Of a stretch of DNA of 64,000 bases, positions 11,898 to 23,900 are shown in pieces. Source of the stretch: Linyphia triangularis (Eukaryota; Arthropoda; Arachnida; Araneae; Linyphiidae). The position numbers and the translations under genes were made by a program. The stretch's first letter is position 1. Every line of letters starts with the position of its first letter. The stretch lies in the NCBI GenBank assembly GCA_963978545.1, contig OZ021724.1, forward strand, positions 29,563,933 to 29,627,932. The letters are read 5' to 3'. The notes beneath the pieces are model-generated. The model was not told the origin of the DNA, did not search any database, and saw only the letters and a program-made list of their open reading frames with translations.

Positions 11898-13127
11898 CAC
11901 TATCTGGCCAAAAGTATCCGGAGACTCCTTAAAAAAGTGGTTCTGGCGAGTGACGCAATTTGATACGTAATTGAAAGCTATAAAAGTGTTGGTAGTGGTT
12001 TGTCAGATTATATTTATGCGTTTGTGAGGTAATGAGTAAGTCAAAGGAGCTTAGTGAGTTTGATCGTGGCCGAATAGTGGGATGCCACCTTTGTGGGACA
12101 TCAGTTCGTGAGATTGCGGACATTCTACAGAAGCCTAAATCCAATGTGAGTGATGTAATTGTGAAGTGGAAACGTCAAGGCAGTGAAACGGCAGAAAAAC
12201 GAACCGGTAGGCCAAAAACACTTGGTGAACGCAGCCGCAGAACTCTGAAAAGGGTAGTGAAACAAAATCGCAAGTCCTCGTTGGTGGAAATTTCTCAGGA
12301 GTTCCAAAGTTCATCACGCGTTAGTGTTAGCAGCAGGACTGTCAGTCGAGAGTTAAAAGACTTGGGATTCCATGGTCGTGCAGCCGCTCACAAGCCGAAC
12401 ATCACTTCACAGAATGCGAAGCATCGATTGCAATGGTGTAGAGCTCACCGTCATTGGACTGTGGACATGTGGAAAACTGTTCTTTGGAGTGATGAATCTC
12501 GCTTTACAGTCCGGCAGTCGGATGGACGCGTCTAGGTTTGGCGGATGACCGGCGAACGTTTCTATAGTGACTGCATTGTACCGACTGTTAAGTTTGGTGG
12601 TGGAAGCATAGTGGTGAGGGGGTGTTTCTCGTGGTTTGGCTTGGGTCCGTTAGTTCCTGTGGTTGGAAACATGAACTCTGAGATGTATGTGGACATTCTG
12701 GACAATGCTGCACTCCCAACTCTATGGCAATATTTCGGGGAAGGCCCATTTCTCTTCCAGCAGGATAACTGCTCCATTCACACATCGAGGCTTGCACAGA
12801 CGGGATTTGACGAAATAGGTGTTCAAAAACTGGACTGGCCTTTTCAGAGCCCTGATCTAATTCCCATAGAACACCTTTGGAACGAATTAGAGCGCAGATT
12901 ACATAGCCAGCCAAATCGACCATCTTCACTGCAAGCACTCACTTCAGCTGTGATGGATGCCTGGAAGGCAATTCCTATGGTCACCTATCAAAAATTGGTG
13001 GAAAGTCTTCCCAAACGTGTGCAGGCTGTCATCGATGCAAAAGGGGAACCAACATCATATTAATATGTGCCTCAGGACGTTCTAAGTCCATACCACTGGG
13101 TGTCCGGATACTTTTGGCCAGATAGTG
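11898..13127 (+). mobile_element. Tc1/mariner transposon, near full length (1230 bp)
   Basis: Terminal inverted repeats of 25 bp match exactly, starting CACTATCTGGCCAAAAG at 11898 with the reverse complement ending at 13127. The element is flanked by TA on both sides (11896-11897 and 13128-13129), the target duplication of this superfamily. One transposase reading frame fills it, broken by a single stop codon. Exact TIRs and an almost open frame point to a young insertion. It lies in otherwise non-coding DNA. Confidence 0.95.
12032..13063 (+). pseudogene. Tc1-family DD34E transposase, one nonsense mutation
   Basis: The cut-and-paste transposase of the surrounding element spans 343 amino-acid codons plus stop, the usual length for Tc1. 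ATG at 12032 begins MSKSKELSEFDRGRIV, followed by paired helix-turn-helix segments (to about residue 110) containing the linker motif TGRPKTL. The catalytic core has WSDESRF (first Asp), [10 protein letters not shown] (second Asp) and [15 protein letters not shown] (Glu). Counting gives 34 residues between the second Asp and the Glu, so DD34E. An in-frame TAG at 12533-12535 sits where relatives have Trp, just after RQSDGRV, and the frame then continues with [10 protein letters not shown] to TAA at 13061. All catalytic residues lie in open frame, but the stop separates the first Asp from the rest, so this copy should be inactive unless it is read through. Confidence 0.95.
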
Positions 13128-13489
13128 TATATGAAAAGAAGTCTTACATAGTGAAATTTCGTATCAAAGCACAGTTTTCAGCTAGTATATAGTAAATATG
13201 GGGTTAAAGTAATTGTTTTATTTTTACATAGTTATAAATTTTTATAAGTTTTACAAATTTATAAATTTTTATAAGTTTTACAAAATCTATTTGACATAGA
13301 TATGACTGTTTCACGTCAATAATTCTTTTGGTAGATATTCAAGATAGATTATCTCCCCTTTATTAAATAGGAATGTGTTTAATAAGTAAGTGTCATTAAA
13401 TAAGTTAAATTATATTTTATTAATTTAATGTTATTTCTGTTAAACTTCATGTACAACAATGAGATAAAACTAGATGCAAGTTCTAGAAG

Positions 13490-13987
13490 CTAGTAGTGTG
13501 TAACATTGCACAACTTTCAATTACACTATAATATTGGTCACTACATTTAAATTCGTCGTGGAATAGTGTTGATACCATTTTCATATTTTCATTCCTTTGA
13601 AACAATGGCCGGCTTGGCTATATTTTTGGCGATAATTTTTACATGGGAAAAAAAACCCCTCTAAAATGGGGAATTTAGCGGCATACTTACCTATAATTCT
13701 TACATTTTACTTTCTTGTAAGTGAAAAAGAGGAGAGGGAAAAATGGCCGTCGATGAGCGGTACTCAAGGGAAGAGAAATGTGCTAACGACAATCGTTTTT
13801 TAACTTTTTAAAACCTTTATTACATTTTTATGGGAATTTTGGAGGTGGAGATGTTTATTCGGGAACTGTGTTGATCAAGTACACACACACAGACCTTTTT
13901 TCCAAACCATATTTTTGAAGTCAGGATGTTCGGAAACGTGGATAATTGAAATTATTTTTTTGACCTAAGACAATACTTTCATTACCC
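13490..13987 (-). mobile_element. GGGTAATGAAAGTAT-family element, copy 2 (inverted)
   Basis: Read on the minus strand it starts GGGTAATGAAAGTATTG near 13987 and ends TGAAAGTTGTGCAATGTTAC near 13500. It includes a segment (CTTTCTTGTAAGTGAAA, ACTCAAGGGAAGAGAA) also present at 34303-35305. It is shorter than copy 1 and shows internal deletions. No coding potential. Confidence 0.65.
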
Positions 13988-16202
13988 TTTATTAACATAT
14001 TGGGAATTGAAAGCAGAGCATAGTGAGAAGTTATTCTTTTGTGGTCAAATATATTCTACAAGAAAAATATTGGGGTAAAAAACATATTACAAGAAAAACG
14101 TGGGATAGAAAATATTTTACTAAGAACAGTTATAACAGCTTCTTTTGATCGTGTTGACTTTGAATAATAGCCACAATTTCTGGAATAAATAATGTGCCCA
14201 AGGTCACAAAATCGATTTTGCTGTAGTTTGTTGTATTTTTTCTTTCGACTAACAATTCGGAGTTATCAAAATATTTCATTTTTAAATGCTTTCAAATGAA
14301 TATCCTTGCAAGCAAATATCGAACACGTTAGATAATGCAGAATTCTGTTATTTTAAAATTTGATTTCTGTTTAATGGCGTAGACATTTTCTTAGTATAAA
14401 AATAGGAATTTTCTTAGTAAATGTAAGTTGTCTTATTAAAAATAAAAGTCAAAACTGTTGAATATTGATTATTGAGAAAAATTGGGTTTCAAGTGTATTT
14501 AAAATGTCATTTTTTGCCTATACGTCATTTATTTATAGCAGTGAAGGCTTAGTAAAATAAACTGTACTTCAAACAGAGTAGAATGAACAGAAAATATTTG
14601 AAATAATGAATAAGTATATGTTATTAATAAAAAAAAAAACATTAAAGCAATTTGGAATGTGACAAATTAACTTAAAACTTGTTAATGTATTTTTTTAATA
14701 TGTTAAAAAATATCGATAAGTATAAGAATATAGTACTTCATTTTAAGTAGTAGGATGCACTGTAAAGTCATAAAAAATTAGAAACTTAAAAACGCTCCAT
14801 AACAAATTGCATAAACAACGTTTATCTTTAACAACACAGAAAAAGAATGGTTAACTTCTATATGTACACATTCACTTCTTTGGTTTAAATTAAAGCAAAA
14901 TCGTCTCAAAGTGAGAAATGTCATGCTAAAAAAAACATTAGAACTTGTTTGACCAAAATAAAAGCCACATTTATTCAATTATATATATTATACATATCAA
15001 TCAAAATATTATCATACACTCAAGTTTTCAATTTTAAAACATTTTGCAGAAACATTCCGTGGAGTTGTTCATCCTTTGGAATTGATTGCACTCCCTTTCA
15101 CGGGGATTATTACTTAAAACAAATCACATGTAAAATTATTTTCATGTGAAATTAAAAAAAAATAATAATCATGCTTTATTATTTTAAGGTGCTAAATATT
15201 TCAAGATGGACAAGTTTTAATAGTCTTGTGTTTACAAGATTCACAATTCAAAACTTGCATTTAATTCAGTATATTTGGTTTAATTAAAAAAAATTCAGTA
15301 AACAGTTTTCTTACAATTGAAGCAGATGTTGTTTCTTCCCTCCTATGATAGGCACTAAAGGAAATTTAAGAGTGTACTCGTACCGTAATAACAGTGAGGC
15401 TAGTATTCATTTTAAAGATTATTTTCAAAAGTTAGGACGATAATGGCAAAAGAAGTACTCAAAGGTATGTTTTTTAAAAATAGTAAATACTGATTTATAG
15501 AAAATCACACCAATGAGAGTTTGTTTTCCTGGTAATTTCTTATAAAATTAATATCATAAGTGCCTAAACTATTAAAATGTGAAGATGATCGTAAAAAATT
15601 TCTATTCAAGTTCTGATTTACCAAAGTTGACTGTATCAATCTCTTCAAAATTGAAATTTGTTATACAACGTATTTTATTCTTTCTTTATGTGTGGATGTC
15701 ATTATGAAAACCATTTTGTATACATGTTAAGTGATCAGTCCTAATACTGGTTTGTTTGCTCAGAACCCATCACACATACAGGTTTGAAATTTTTATTACA
15801 TATATAAAATTAATACTTGTTATTATAGTGAAATGAGCTTTTAAAGAAATTCGCTCAAAATTTTTTTTTCATTGCTTTCCTATTATTCACTTCGATTTAT
15901 TCAAAAATTGAAATTTTTCAACAAAAACCGATTTTTTAAAAAATAAGTATAGAAGTTATTTTCAAAAGTTCATTTAAGTATAAATCTAGGCTCAAATGGA
16001 ACTTGTGTAAATATTTAAATTAAAATATATGCAAGTTTTTTAGAAAAGGTACATCAATCTCAGAAAAAACACATTTCGAAATAAATGGATTTAAAGTAAA
16101 CAAATAATAGTTTCCGTTACGCTAATTCAGTTATATATAATACACCTCATAAACATAAAGTTTTTAATATAAATTCTGTATAGGTATTGCCAATTTTTAT
16201 AT
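13988..16202. other. AT-rich non-coding DNA
   Basis: No supported gene or classified repeat. One short open segment ending ATGGCAAAAGAAGTACTCAAAG before GTATGT (15442-15463) resembles the end of a first exon but stands alone. I see nothing else of note. Confidence 0.5.
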
Positions 16203-16630
16203 TGTTATGAATTTTCCTCAGAGGCAATGAAGACACAATTTTTATTAGATAAAAGCTATTATTTATTCACTTCAAAAACTCACAAAATTTATTCAAAGGC
16301 AACAAGGTAATCACTCTCAAGCTGCAGCACAAGTTTCAGTAAGAACAACTTCGAATACAGCGATTATACAAGTTAATTCCATTAGGTAAACAGAACGATC
16401 AGCTTTCATCGAAATCCGAAGTCAAACCAAAGATGAGAACCTTCTCAAAATATCCAGCCAACTAGTTAAATAAAAGAAACATCTCGAAATTTCCCGATTG
16501 CTTGTGTTTCCACTTTTTTTCTAACCTGTATTATCGCTGTTAATCAATAAAATAAGATAAAATAAAATACAATCGAATTTTTAATTAATACGTCACTATT
16601 TACAGCTATATACAGAACATTTGTGTAACA
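16203..16630 (+). mobile_element. candidate solo LTR (428 bp)
   Basis: The segment starts TGTTATGAATTTTCC and ends TTTGTGTAACA, giving the TG...CA ends and the short inverted termini TGTTA/TAACA typical of retrotransposon LTRs. It is flanked on both sides by ATAT (16199-16202 and 16631-16634), compatible with the 4 bp duplication of Gypsy-type elements, although ATAT is common in this DNA. A polyadenylation signal AATAAA occurs near 16547. No gag or pol sequence is nearby, so the internal part was probably removed by LTR recombination. Orientation is assumed from the AATAAA. Confidence 0.6.
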
Positions 16631-16715
16631 ATATTCATTAACATAGCACCAAATAATAATTTCCGTTCCAACTCTACTTAAGAATTTATGTCTTTAAATC
16701 GTAACTCAGAGTGAT

Positions 16716-16889
16716 TGGTTGGTTGTTTTCAGATTATCTGGTTCCGTCAACAACACGAGGTCTATAATGCGCCGAAACATTCGTCATTTGACAGGCCAAC
16801 ATACATTTACAAACACCCATGCCTTACACGGGACTCGAACCCGCAACCTCGCGGTCTAGAAGCTAGCACGCTAACCACTATACCGTTTC
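16716..16889 (-). mobile_element. tRNA-derived SINE
   Basis: On the minus strand the element opens with a tRNA-like head: an A box in TATAGTGGTTAGC and a perfect B box GGTTCGAGTCC (16831-16841). A unique body and a tail ending AACCAACCAATC follow. It is flanked by a 13 bp target duplication, AACTCAGAGTGAT (16703-16715) and AACTCGGAGTGAT (16890-16902), one mismatch apart. The head cannot form a proper acceptor stem or anticodon arm, so it is not a functional tRNA gene. A relative lies at 46069-46262. Confidence 0.85.
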
Positions 16890-17265
16890 AACTCGGAGTG
16901 ATACAATGCTTTTATAGACTGAGGTTATCTATTTTCTTAACTTAGTATCAATAGAATGAAGATCTTTCGTAGGTATCATTTATCTACTAAATACATAAAG
17001 AGAAGTTATCAATTAGGAATTGATAGCGATTAATTGTGTATGATATTGGATTAATAAGAATTCTAGTTTCAAAGCGGATACAATTGACTACAATCGGTAA
17101 TCGACCATGACATGTATCGTCGCTAAATAGCGAAAATTGGAAAGTTCTTATCTGGAATTTCGTATAGATTAACAGAGTTGGGTGTTGTGGTATGGAAAAT
17201 AATACAGAATAATAGAAAGGCTAATATCAAAGTAGATATAATTGTTTATAAACAGTCATACATCG

Positions 17266-17870
17266 CAGTATGTCTTGTTTCTTATAAGTGTATACACTGA
17301 ATAGCTATTATTCGGGAACACATACAGTGGAATGATATGGAAATTGAATTTAATTGGAATATTAGTGGAATTTTAGTGGAATATAGAATTTAATTGGAAT
17401 AATTGAAATAATAGATTTAAATAAGATTCAAATAAGATTTCACAGTATGTCTTCTTTCTTATAAGAGTATAAACTGAGTAGGTATCACTTGGGAACATAT
17501 ATAAATTAACAGTGTTTGTATGGAATTTAATTGGAATAACTGAAATACTAGTTTTAAATAAGATTCAAATAAGAATTTTAAATAAGATTCAAATAAGAAT
17601 TTTAAATAAGATTCAAATAAGAATTTTAAATAAGATTCAAATAAGAATTTTAAATAAGATTCAAATAAGAATTTTAAATAAGATTCAAATAAGAATTTTA
17701 AATAAGATTCAAATAAGAATTTTAAATAGGATTTCGCAGTATGTCTTCTTTCTTATAAGTGTATACACTGAGCAGGCATCACTTGGGATAACATATAAAT
17801 TAACAGTGTGTTATATGGAGTTTAATTGGAATAATTGAAATACTAGTTTTAAACAAGATTCAATTGCTAA
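17266..17870. repeat. higher-order tandem duplication
   Basis: The block beginning CAGTATGTCTTCTTTCTTATAAG and running on to GAATTTAATTGGAATAA occurs from 17266, 17443 and 17737. The units are 177 and 294 bp apart, the second being longer because it holds the 24 bp minisatellite. Unit identity is highest between the last two. No function is evident. Confidence 0.8.
17552..17728. repeat. 24 bp minisatellite, about 7.4 copies
   Basis: The unit TTTTAAATAAGATTCAAATA plus AGAA is repeated almost without change. Because 24 is divisible by three it creates an artificial open frame with an 8-residue period (NKIQIRIL), which I do not consider a gene. The near identity of units indicates recent expansion. 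Confidence 0.95.
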
Positions 17871-20800
17871 TGGATTGTGCTGGTTGGAGAATGAATTTTT
17901 TTTTTTATAAATTTAGTTGAAGTTTATAAATTTAAAGTGGAAAGTTCCTTAATCTATTTATTCGAAAATATTTTCTGCAATTTAATCTCAGAATGAGTTT
18001 TGAATTATGTGAAACTTTCCATTTTTAGTAATGACATTTAAATTTACTTAAAGTTACTTTTTAATATTCGAACAATCTTATCGTACTAAAAAAAGGTTTT
18101 TCATTTTATTTAGAAATTGCAAACCTTTTATGCCATTATGTGCTTTGATTGTGGAACTTTAAAAGTAAAATGAAAACATCAAAGATTAGTGAAGAAAATT
18201 TCTTGCGAATATTAAAGAAATCGTTTTATTTCTTCGTCGTTGAACACTTTTTTTGTTCTTTTACATATGTTTCTTTGAATATTTCAGTTTATTTAATTAA
18301 TAATTGGTGCCTTTAATAATTATTTGAATATAAAAATATGTAAGCTTTTAAATGATCATTTGAATTGTTCATAACTTAAAGATGAATGACATTTTAGATA
18401 CTATTATTTGATAAAAATGATAGCAATTACATTTGTTTGAAATATTTATAAAAGCAACTTCAGTGTATAATTTGAGTGCATTTATAAAGATTATACATAT
18501 TATTTTACAGAATAATAACTTTCTTCTTCATTGGTACCATATATACGAGGGCATAAGGGGCGATCTCCCTCGTGCTCCCGTAACTGTGGGGGCAAAGGTA
18601 TAATTTCCCCTCTGTTCCAAAAATCTGTACAAATGTGTTTTTCATATATAAAATGCTGCATAAAAAGGACATTTTGCATTCTTCTAAAGAAAAAAAATCT
18701 CATAAAAATAGAAAGTAAGTACAATATTTGTAAGCATACAGACACTATCCACCTCTTTACCTCAAATGAGAATTAAAAAATTGTAGCAGCCCTTTTGCGC
18801 AATTTTATAAAAATATATCTATTAAACAATTGTATAATATTGGAATAAGTAATTTTGTAATGATGAGATTAGTGGTATAGGATTTTTTTTCCTAAATTAT
18901 TATCCATAATTATTAAAATTTGTTTTCTTCATTTTAGTGCAATATCGTAAATGCATATCCTTTAAAAATAATGCGTGGTAATGAAATAAGTTATTTTATA
19001 ATAATGAAGCTTAGTGCTTTTGAGTTTTCTATCAAATGTTTCTGAACTAATTCTATACAAATAACTTTGATACATAAATAAAATAGTTTTAGAAAAATTT
19101 ATTGCGTGGTATGGAGGTAAGTTCAACATATCCAGTAGATAGATCATGAAGAAAGTGGTTTCCGAAAGTCTTAAGACAATCTTCCCCTTTCTTCCCACCG
19201 ATTTCTGCTACCGTGGTAAAAGTGAAAAATTGGCGCATATATTCATCTTAAGTGTTATACTTGTTTAGTCCGATTCTGCAATTTAAGTAAATGTAATTTT
19301 TTGAAATTGAAGGTTTTGCACGTTAGTTTCTCTCCGTAGTAAATTTTTTCTAATAAACGACAGTATAGTGTGTGAAGGAAGACTTAATAACTGCATAATG
19401 CCTTTGGTTCGAATTCAGAATATTTAAAATGAGAGAAAACACATAGATTTAATAAACCTACAAACGAATTACATTTAACTTAAGAACGTTATCTTATAAC
19501 GCATATTAAAGCCATAATATCATATTTCCTATTTAATTTTGAAAAGGTGTGCTATAGTTTTATTCTTTAAGAAGGGATTTGTTTTTTGATGTTATTAATC
19601 CTACAAGTATATTGAGATTTATACCAAAAACGTACCTGCAATCTAGAAAACCCTCTATTTTTGTTTAACAAAACTGTAATATAATCCTTTTTACTGTTCT
19701 TATCAAATAAGTAGTAAAAAATAGGAAATGTTGTCAACTTGATTGAGAAGATGTAAAATAACATAAAAAGACAAGAAAATCTTTTCGTAATAATATTTAT
19801 CACAGTAAATGAAAGGTATTAGTTTTTCGAATACTTAATAGGTTTGGCAAAAGAACATTAAATATTCAAATTTATCTCTTCTTCACATCTTCAATTTCCT
19901 ATCGAATACGCCTGGGAGATTAAGATACTGGATTTCTGTTTTATGGAAAAGCTTTATAGTTGCAATTCCGCATTGAAATGGGAATTCCGGTAACACTTTA
20001 TAAAGTGTTATGGCGCATAGAAATGAGTTCAAAGTACGTATTAGAAAAGAGGAAGAAATAAAAAGTAAGCAGGTGATGAAATAACAGAAGAATAAAACGG
20101 TTATTTGAAATAACTAGATTTTTTGTGTGAAATATAACACTTTATACGAGTTATCCCAACAGAAAACTGAAAGATAAATAGTGTTCTCTCCGAAAGACAA
20201 TAAAGTAAGCTTAACGTTTCCATCCAAGATGCATTCATAACTATTTGCCTCAGAAAAGTTGAATCTTGTTTTGTGTTTTAAGCTATGTATACCTATAAAA
20301 TTGGTAGAAAGAAGTTCAATTTTTCAGTTGTCTTTCAAAACTAATAAAATATATTCAGTTCGAAAGCACTCATATTTGTAATAATTTTCGTACGGCAAGG
20401 AATATGTTTCGAAAATTGTGCTGGCAAAGACGCTGAACTGTTTTTATAAGCGAGGAATAGGAAATGCTTTAAATTTATTTCATAAACAGTAATCAAAACT
20501 GTTTGAGTACACGGTGTCAACAGCATGCGACTTTTCTCTATTTCCAGAGTTTATAAAGCTTATCATTAGTTTACTGTTTTTCCTTTATTTCGTACTTCTT
20601 AACTTTCTTTTGTAATCAATTTTTAAAGGTTTCGAGTTTGACTGGATTCCTCATTCTTATAATAGTCTCTACTTTCTAATGGTATAAAATTTTTGATTTC
20701 TAAATATAAAAATGTTAGCGATGTTCAAAAGTTTTAAGCCTTATTCACCTCAAATCAAAGTTTATTGCTTTTCCTGTTGTTCATTTTAACAATACGAAAA

Positions 20801-22055
20801 TCCTCTATGCAATCCAAACAGCAAAGGTCGTTTACTACAATTATGTATTTACAGAAAATATTGTTCCTTTTGAAAATACTTAAAAATACCTGCAACAATT
20901 TTCTTTGCAGTTGAAAGATAATCTAACCGTTTGAAGGTACAATTTTTTCTACAACAGTGTCAATACAAATCTATACAAAGATAAGTACTATTTAGAAATT
21001 TTCTGGCTTTTTTTAGCATATGTTCAACATTAATGTAAAAAGAAACATTATTTAAATTATATGTTCATCCCTCTGTCCGAGATCAAAGTTCGCAGATAAA
21101 ATTACAAATTTTATAGACACGTGCGATATGTCAAATGAAAGGCCTTGTAGAGACAAGTTCTTACACCAAAAGTCAACCAGAAGATGAACTAGAAGAACTG
21201 GTAATGAAGACCTGAAGCCCTAACCTTGTTTCTTTACTATTAGAGCACAAGAAGCAACATTAAGCACAGAAAATTAAAATTTCATTTTTATGTAATTTAC
21301 TTGCTATACTAATTTTAGATATTTCAGCATTTAAGCTATTTGAATTAAATTTAAATAACACATACTTATAATATGAAAGATATTTCAAACGCATGATTTT
21401 GATATTTTTCTCATGTTCTTTATGCGGAAAGTAAAATACAAAAGGAAGCATCATTCGATCTTCTTAACCAAAGTCCAATTTTGCTTGCTGGTTTGGAATT
21501 TTTTGTTTCTACACCACGTCAATGGAAAGGTTACCAGTCGACCACACCCAACTTCTGCATCGTAATATTTGAAGGGTTGACCCATCCCTTTTCAGAAAAT
21601 GACTTCAATTGTGATCCGCTCAATCAAAGAAAACCCCTTTTTAAATTAAGAAGTGATGGTATTATCGCAAACTTTTTCATTCAAGTCTTTTTATAATTAT
21701 TCTTTATTGTATTTGTTTTTATTTATAATCTGGCAGCATGTTTGCGAACTTTCTCCCTAAATCAAAAAGAATGAAGGATTAAAAATAGTCGCCGCTGGCT
21801 CAGAAATTTCCCGCCGCACATAGTTTTTTGTCTTACAGCAAAAAAACTATTGAATTTAATGGTATAAAATTTTGCACATTTATACAGAAACGTTTGGGAA
21901 ATATGCTGATAAGAATAATTTATCGATTCAAACTGTAGTTTATGAGTTATTGTATATCAAAGTGAAAGATTTTTTTTTGTATGGGTCGTTCTCTCCAGGG
22001 AAAACTAACCTATAAACAACTTGACTCTGTAAAAAAAGCACGCCAAGTAAAATAA
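17871..22055. other. AT-rich non-coding DNA
   Basis: No supported gene. Short segments of slightly higher GC at 18530-18620 and 21470-21650 contain brief open frames but no recognisable protein motif or splice context. They may be fragments of old transposons that I cannot classify. Confidence 0.5.
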
Positions 22056-22414
22056 TCAGTCAGAAAAAGTTGGGAAATCTAATGTTGCCGCCAAGAGGCT
22101 GCGTTTAGTATCTTTGGGGTACTTGTACACAATGAACTAAATTGGGATTGTTAGGGGGAATACCTGTAGGCAATCTGAACTTGGCAGGCTACAGTTATTT
22201 CGGATTAATTTCATTTTCTTTCCTTCAGCTACTTTGCACCCATTGCACTGAATTGCGATTAATTTTATAAAAATTCTAGCTTTTCAAGTACTAATAGCCT
22301 AAGGGGATTCTCTCTTATAATCCCAATTTAATTCATTGTGTACAAGTACTCTAAGAAAAACTAAACGCTGCCGCTTAACTGCAAACATTAGATTTCACAA
22401 CTATTTCTGACTGA
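22056..22414. mobile_element. palindromic MITE, copy 1
   Basis: The left arm TCAGTCAGAAAAAGTTGGGA and the right arm ending TTTCTGACTGA are diverged reverse complements. Pairing continues through AAATCTAATGTTTGC, GGGTACTTGTACACAATGAA and TAAATTGGGATTATAAG-type blocks. The arms extend weakly outward to about 22031 and 22470. The centre carries CAGCTACTTTGCACCCATTG. The same structure lies at 33836-34296 in inverse orientation. No coding region is present. Confidence 0.8.
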
Positions 22415-22984
22415 TTGATTTACTTGGAGGGCTTTTTTACAACCTTCTAGTTGTTTTTTGGGAGATATCAATTCTTTTTGATGAGTTTGTTATGTTCTAA
22501 ATGAGTAAGATACGGTCAATGGATATTTTAGCGTGAATAATTATATCGTCGCTCTAAGTAAAAAAATGGCGCAAGCGACAACACACCATTAGATTCACAT
22601 GCTACTCTTAGAATTGAGAGTGACAATAATTATCTTAATTAAATATTGCAGAGAGATTTAGGTTTGGAATTCAAAGTTTCTTTTAAGAAGAAATTTTAAT
22701 TATCACAACAAGAAAAAAATTTCATAATCAAAAATATGTATTTATTATAACTTGGGCACAAAAGCATGCAGTTATATACTAAAAAATTAGTAAATATACA
22801 AAGTAAGTAAAGCATACTATCAAATTACTTGCTTTTATTCCAAATTGAGGATAACCAGCTTTTACATACGAATAAATTTATATATAAATGCGTCTCAAAA
22901 CAACTTTTGCTGTAAGTTTGGGGGAAAAAAAACAAACCGCACACACACTTGTTATTATTTTAAGAGAAATCCAGCAAGCTTTAG

Positions 22985-23050
22985 TCGTGGAGTCGTTAAA
23001 ATAGTAGGCAAGTGATCAAAAGGTGCTTGGTTCAAATTCGGCAAGACACC
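22985..23050 (+). repeat. degenerate tRNA-like (SINE) relic
   Basis: The segment runs GTCGTGGAGTCGTTAAAATA, GTAGGCAAGTGATC, then GGTTCAAATTCGGC. The last part resembles a B box with substitutions. It follows the layout of a tRNA head with D-arm and T-arm remnants, but no cloverleaf can be drawn. Probably an old SINE fragment. Confidence 0.35.
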
Positions 23051-23149
23051 TAGGAAATTTTATTTTAAACTGAAAGTGGTTTTCTAAGTAAAGAGTTGAA
23101 ACACGTGTTTTCAGAGATTCGATAAGCAAGCAATTTAATTGAAAAATAA

Positions 23150-23731
23150 GTAGTTTTTAGTTTTTATAATTGTCTCGTTTTATAGTTCAACTTGAAGTAT
23201 TAAAGTCACTTCTTGAAAATGTGCGACAGATGAATATCCAAAATCAATTGACCTGATTTAATCAGTCATTACCCGGCTAAATTTTCCAACTTCCGGGATC
23301 ATTTCCGGGGGGTATAGACCCTTGTATCTATATTTTATACAAAAAGGGACTTCCTTTAATCAAGCTGAGAGGAATAAAAAAAGAATGGTATGAATATATT
23401 ACGACATTTAAGCTCGAGGCCTGATTAAGATTCCTAAGTAACAAGATCATTTCCGGGAGGTATAGATCCTCCTACTCATCAAATAATATAAAAGGCACTT
23501 CCTTTAATCAAGCTGAGAAAAATAAAAAAAAGAATGGCGTAAAATCGTAAAATAGTTTTGACTGTAGTCCTGGCTAAAAGTTTGATCACAAACAGAAAAA
23601 TCAGAAACAGAATCAGACGAAGAACAAAATTCCTGCGACTTCAGCGATTTTCAAAAGATTTTTTTGCCTTGTTCCCTTACTCAATGCTAGCAATTATGTT
23701 ATTATTTTTCGTCTACTCACTTAACACAAGG

Positions 23732-23776
<45 letters not shown>

Positions 23777-23900
23777 TTCTAGATATTATAGAAATTGAGC
23801 TGTGAGGGGTTGCAAACGGGCCTAAGCTCTGTCAACATAATATACACTTGCATGTCTGCCGCTTTTTTCGGATTTGGCGGTGGAACACTGCCACGTTCCT
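23150..23900 (+). repeat. interspersed repeat B, copy 1
   Basis: Blocks AGTTCAACTTGAAGTATTAA, GATGAATATCC, GACCTGATTTAATCA, CACTTCCTTTAATCAAGCTG and CATGTCTGCCGCTTTTTTCG all recur, inverted, at 32648-33260. Within this copy a segment of about 160 bp containing GATCATTTCCGGG...GTATAGA is duplicated in tandem. An A40 tract occupies 23734-23773. The open frame spanning the A run ends in polylysine and is not a gene. Class unknown. Confidence 0.7.

Noticed and set aside
12125..12938. Minus-strand open frames within the Tc1 element
   Set aside because: Shadows of the transposase frame on the plus strand.
15442..15463. ATGGCAAAAGAAGTACTCAAAG before GTATGT as a possible first exon
   Set aside because: Only seven codons, no promoter-like context and no partner exon in matching phase.
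16821..16889. Functional tRNA gene on the minus strand
   Set aside because: A and B boxes are present but the acceptor and anticodon arms do not pair, and flanking target duplications show it is a SINE.
17512..17838. 108-codon open frame with an 8-residue repeat
   Set aside because: Created by the 24 bp minisatellite, whose unit length is a multiple of three.
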